Origin: DASSKF01 sp035690725
Lineage (GTDB): Bacteria > Actinomycetota > Actinomycetes > Actinomycetales > Dermatophilaceae
Length of the DNA: 40,669 nucleotides
Direction: 5' to 3'
Assembly (NCBI GenBank): GCA_035690725.1
Contig: DASSKF010000235.1
Coordinates: forward strand, 1 to 40,669
Under the pieces are notes generated by a model that was not told the origin of the DNA, made no database searches, and saw nothing but the letters and a program-made list of their open reading frames with translations. The translations under genes and the position numbers were made by a program. Shown here piece after piece: positions 38,948-40,669 of this stretch (position 1 is the stretch's first letter; the number at the start of each line of letters is the position of its first letter).

Positions 38948-40597
38948 GTGTTCACGAGCCTGTCTGACCGACTCACGCTGACGTTCAAGAACCTCAAGCG
39001 CAAGGGGCGCCTGACCGAGTCCGACGTCAACGCGACCGTGCGCGACATCCGCACCGCGCTGCTCGACGCCGACGTGGCGCTGCCGGTGGTCAAGCAGTTC
39101 ACCCGGGAGGTGCGCGAGCGGGCCCTGGGCGCCGAGGTGAGCCGGGCGCTGAACCCGGCCCAGCAGGTCGTCAAGATCGTCAACGACGAGCTCGTGTCGA
39201 TCCTGGGCGGGCAGACCCGCACGATCCAGTTCGCCAAGTCGGGGCCGACCGTCATCATGCTCGCCGGCCTGCAGGGGTCGGGCAAGACCACCTTCGCCGG
39301 CAAGCTGGGCACGTGGCTCAAGGACCAGGGCCACACGCCCGTGCTCGTGGCGGCCGACCTGCAGCGCCCGAACGCGGTGACCCAGCTCGAGGTCGTCGGC
39401 GAGCGCGCCGGCGTGCCGGTCTTCGCGCCCGAGCGGGGCAACGTCCACGGCCACGACGCCGCCCTCGACACCGGTGAGGGGACCCGGTCCTTCGGCGACC
39501 CGGTCGACGTGGCCGTCGACGGGGTGGAGCACGCACGCCGGCAGCAGCACGATGTCGTGATCATCGACACCGCCGGGCGGCTGTCCATCGACGTCGACCT
39601 CATGCAGCAGGCCCACGACGTCAAGATCGAGACGCAGGCGCACGAGGTGCTCTTCGTCATCGACGCGATGATCGGCCAGGCGGCGGTCGAGACCGCCGAG
39701 GCGTTCGAGCGGGGCGTCGGGGTCACCGGCGTCGTGCTGTCCAAGCTCGACGGCGACGCCCGCGGCGGCGCGGCCCTGTCCGTGGCCACCGTCACCGGCA
39801 AGCCGATCATGTTCGCCTCGACCGGCGAGCAGGTGAAGGACATCGAGGTCTTCCACCCCGACCGCATGGCCTCGCGCATCCTCGACATGGGCGACGTGCT
39901 CACCCTGATCGAGCAGGCGGAGAAGGCGTTCGACCGCGCCCAGGCCGCCGAGATGACGCGGAAGTTCATGGCGGAGGAGGACTTCACCTTCGATGACTTC
40001 CTGCAGCAGATGGCCGCCATCAAGAAGATGGGCTCGCTCAAGCAGATGCTCGGGATGATGCCCGGCATGGCCCAGATGCGGCAGCAGCTGGAGTCCCTCG
40101 ACGAGCGGGAGTTCGACCGGGTCGAGGCGATGGTGCAGTCGATGACCCCGTTCGAGCGCACCCACCCCAAGCAGATCAACGGCTCCCGCCGGGCGCGGAT
40201 CGCCAAGGGCTCGGGCGTCACCGTCTCCGAGGTGAACCAGCTGCTCGAGCGGTTCGGCCAGGCGCAGAAGATGATGCGCCAGATGCGCCGCGGCGGTGGC
40301 GGCGTACCGGGGATGCCGAACATGCCCGGCATGGGCGGCACCGGTGGCGGCAAGAAGGGCAAGAAGCAGCAGCCCAAGCGCAAGAAGTCCAAGAGCGGGA
40401 ACCCCGCCAAGCGCGCCGCCGAGGAGAAGGCCGCCGCCGAGCGCGAGGCGAACGCCCGGGTCCAGGCGGCGAACGACGCCTTCGGTATGCCGAGTGGTGC
40501 CGACACTGCCGACGGTCCCGACGGCCAGGGCGGCGGGGACGGCGGGTTCGACCCGGCGAACCTGCCGAAGGGCTTCGAGAAGTACCTCGGCCGCTGA
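38948..40597 (+). CDS. ffh: Signal recognition particle protein Ffh
   Basis: A 549-residue SRP54 GTPase that binds signal peptides and 4.5S RNA and delivers ribosomes to FtsY. The NG domain has GLQGSGKTT (107-115), DTAGR (207-211) and SKLDGDARGG (265-274). The Met-rich M domain starts near 330 (MGSLKQMLGMMPGMAQM) and includes the RNA-binding GSRRARIAKGSG. Two features are unusual: an insert of about 15 residues at 165-181 (VHGHDAALDTGEGTR) in the insertion-box region just before FGDPVDVA, and a Lys-rich then Gly-rich C-terminal extension after about 450. The start has no ribosome site and appears leaderless. Confidence 0.97.
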   Translation: MFTSLSDRLTLTFKNLKRKGRLTESDVNATVRDIRTALLDADVALPVVKQFTREVRERALGAEVSRALNPAQQVVKIVNDELVSILGGQTRTIQFAKSGPTVIMLAGLQGSGKTTFAGKLGTWLKDQGHTPVLVAADLQRPNAVTQLEVVGERAGVPVFAPERGNVHGHDAALDTGEGTRSFGDPVDVAVDGVEHARRQQHDVVIIDTAGRLSIDVDLMQQAHDVKIETQAHEVLFVIDAMIGQAAVETAEAFERGVGVTGVVLSKLDGDARGGAALSVATVTGKPIMFASTGEQVKDIEVFHPDRMASRILDMGDVLTLIEQAEKAFDRAQAAEMTRKFMAEEDFTFDDFLQQMAAIKKMGSLKQMLGMMPGMAQMRQQLESLDEREFDRVEAMVQSMTPFERTHPKQINGSRRARIAKGSGVTVSEVNQLLERFGQAQKMMRQMRRGGGGVPGMPNMPGMGGTGGGKKGKKQQPKRKKSKSGNPAKRAAEEKAAAEREANARVQAANDAFGMPSGADTADGPDGQGGGDGGFDPANLPKGFEKYLGR

Positions 40598-40641
40598 CCG
40601 GCCAAGGGACCGAGTCCTCACGTCTTCGGGGAAGTTGCGGC

Positions 40642-40669
40642 CGGAGCGTGACGCAGACGTCACGCTCCG
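40642..40669 (+). terminator. Strong terminator hairpin after ffh
   Basis: CGGAGCGTGACG (40642-40653) and CGTCACGCTCCG (40658-40669) form a perfect 12-bp stem with a CAGA loop, 45 bp after the ffh stop. The window ends at the last base of the stem, so any U-tract is outside. Confidence 0.75.

Larger units (their letters stand above)
1781..40492. repeat. Dispersed octamer GTATGNCG (about 20 copies)
   Basis: Plus-orientation copies start at 1781, 4089, 10958, 21947, 25433, 30354, 32920 and 40485. Minus-orientation copies (CGNCATAC) start at 2951, 4040, 5123, 5336, 8363, 8430, 10618, 14190, 20557, 28879, 30830 and 38123. N is C in 15, A in 4 and G in 1. Almost all lie inside coding regions, in several reading frames. 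The list was made by eye and may miss copies. Confidence 0.65.

Noticed and set aside
1..40669. Mobile elements, prophage, toxin-antitoxin or CRISPR system
   Set aside because: No transposase, integrase, phage structural gene, Cas gene, direct-repeat array or target-site duplication was seen; composition is even along the window apart from slightly lower GC around 1-6000.

Overview
The window is a very GC-rich chromosome segment from an actinobacterium. Evidence: an HU protein with a long Lys/Ala tail, a CofC (coenzyme F420) gene, many GTG starts, and the core order iclR-leuC-leuD-hup-cofC-plsC-gpsA-ddl-DUF3515-thiL-rpmB-fakA-recG-rsmD-coaD-DUF177-rpmF-rnc-mutM-smc-ftsY-ffh, which matches the well-known actinobacterial block. 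The style suggests a Micrococcales member of the Intrasporangiaceae type, but that placement is inference. No tRNA, rRNA, insertion sequence, phage gene or CRISPR array was found.

Layout. Bases 71-7032 are an accessory carbohydrate locus: two secreted glycoside hydrolases (GH15-like and a multidomain GH89 alpha-N-acetylglucosaminidase) divergent from a ROK regulator. Bases 7042-11306 hold two DHA2-type MFS exporters, then a MerR regulator facing a DUF4188 gene across two tandem operator-like palindromes. Bases 11348-14242 are an NdgR/LtbR-like IclR regulator divergent from leuCD, with one perfect palindrome lying over both promoters. Bases 14518-29262 are core genes for chromatin, F420, phospholipid, peptidoglycan and thiamine synthesis, ribosomal proteins, DNA repair and RNA processing. 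Bases 29272-31465 hold an oxidoreductase, acylphosphatase, a membrane protein and a small coiled-coil protein. Bases 31532-31987 are a decayed threonine/serine dehydratase gene. Bases 32118-40597 carry smc, ftsY, an alcohol dehydrogenase and ffh, ending in a strong terminator hairpin.

Two window-wide patterns stand out. First, an octamer GTATGNCG (mostly GTATGCCG) recurs about 20 times in both orientations and several reading frames. Every GTATG I could find by eye sits in this context, so it looks like a DNA-level motif rather than a codon effect. Second, many genes have a TANNNT -10 box only 6-8 nt before the start codon, which predicts leaderless mRNAs; in two cases the upstream gene's TAG stop codon is part of that box.

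No stretch over 300 bases lacks a gene. The longest gap, 14243-14517, holds the hup promoter region and a structured 5' UTR.
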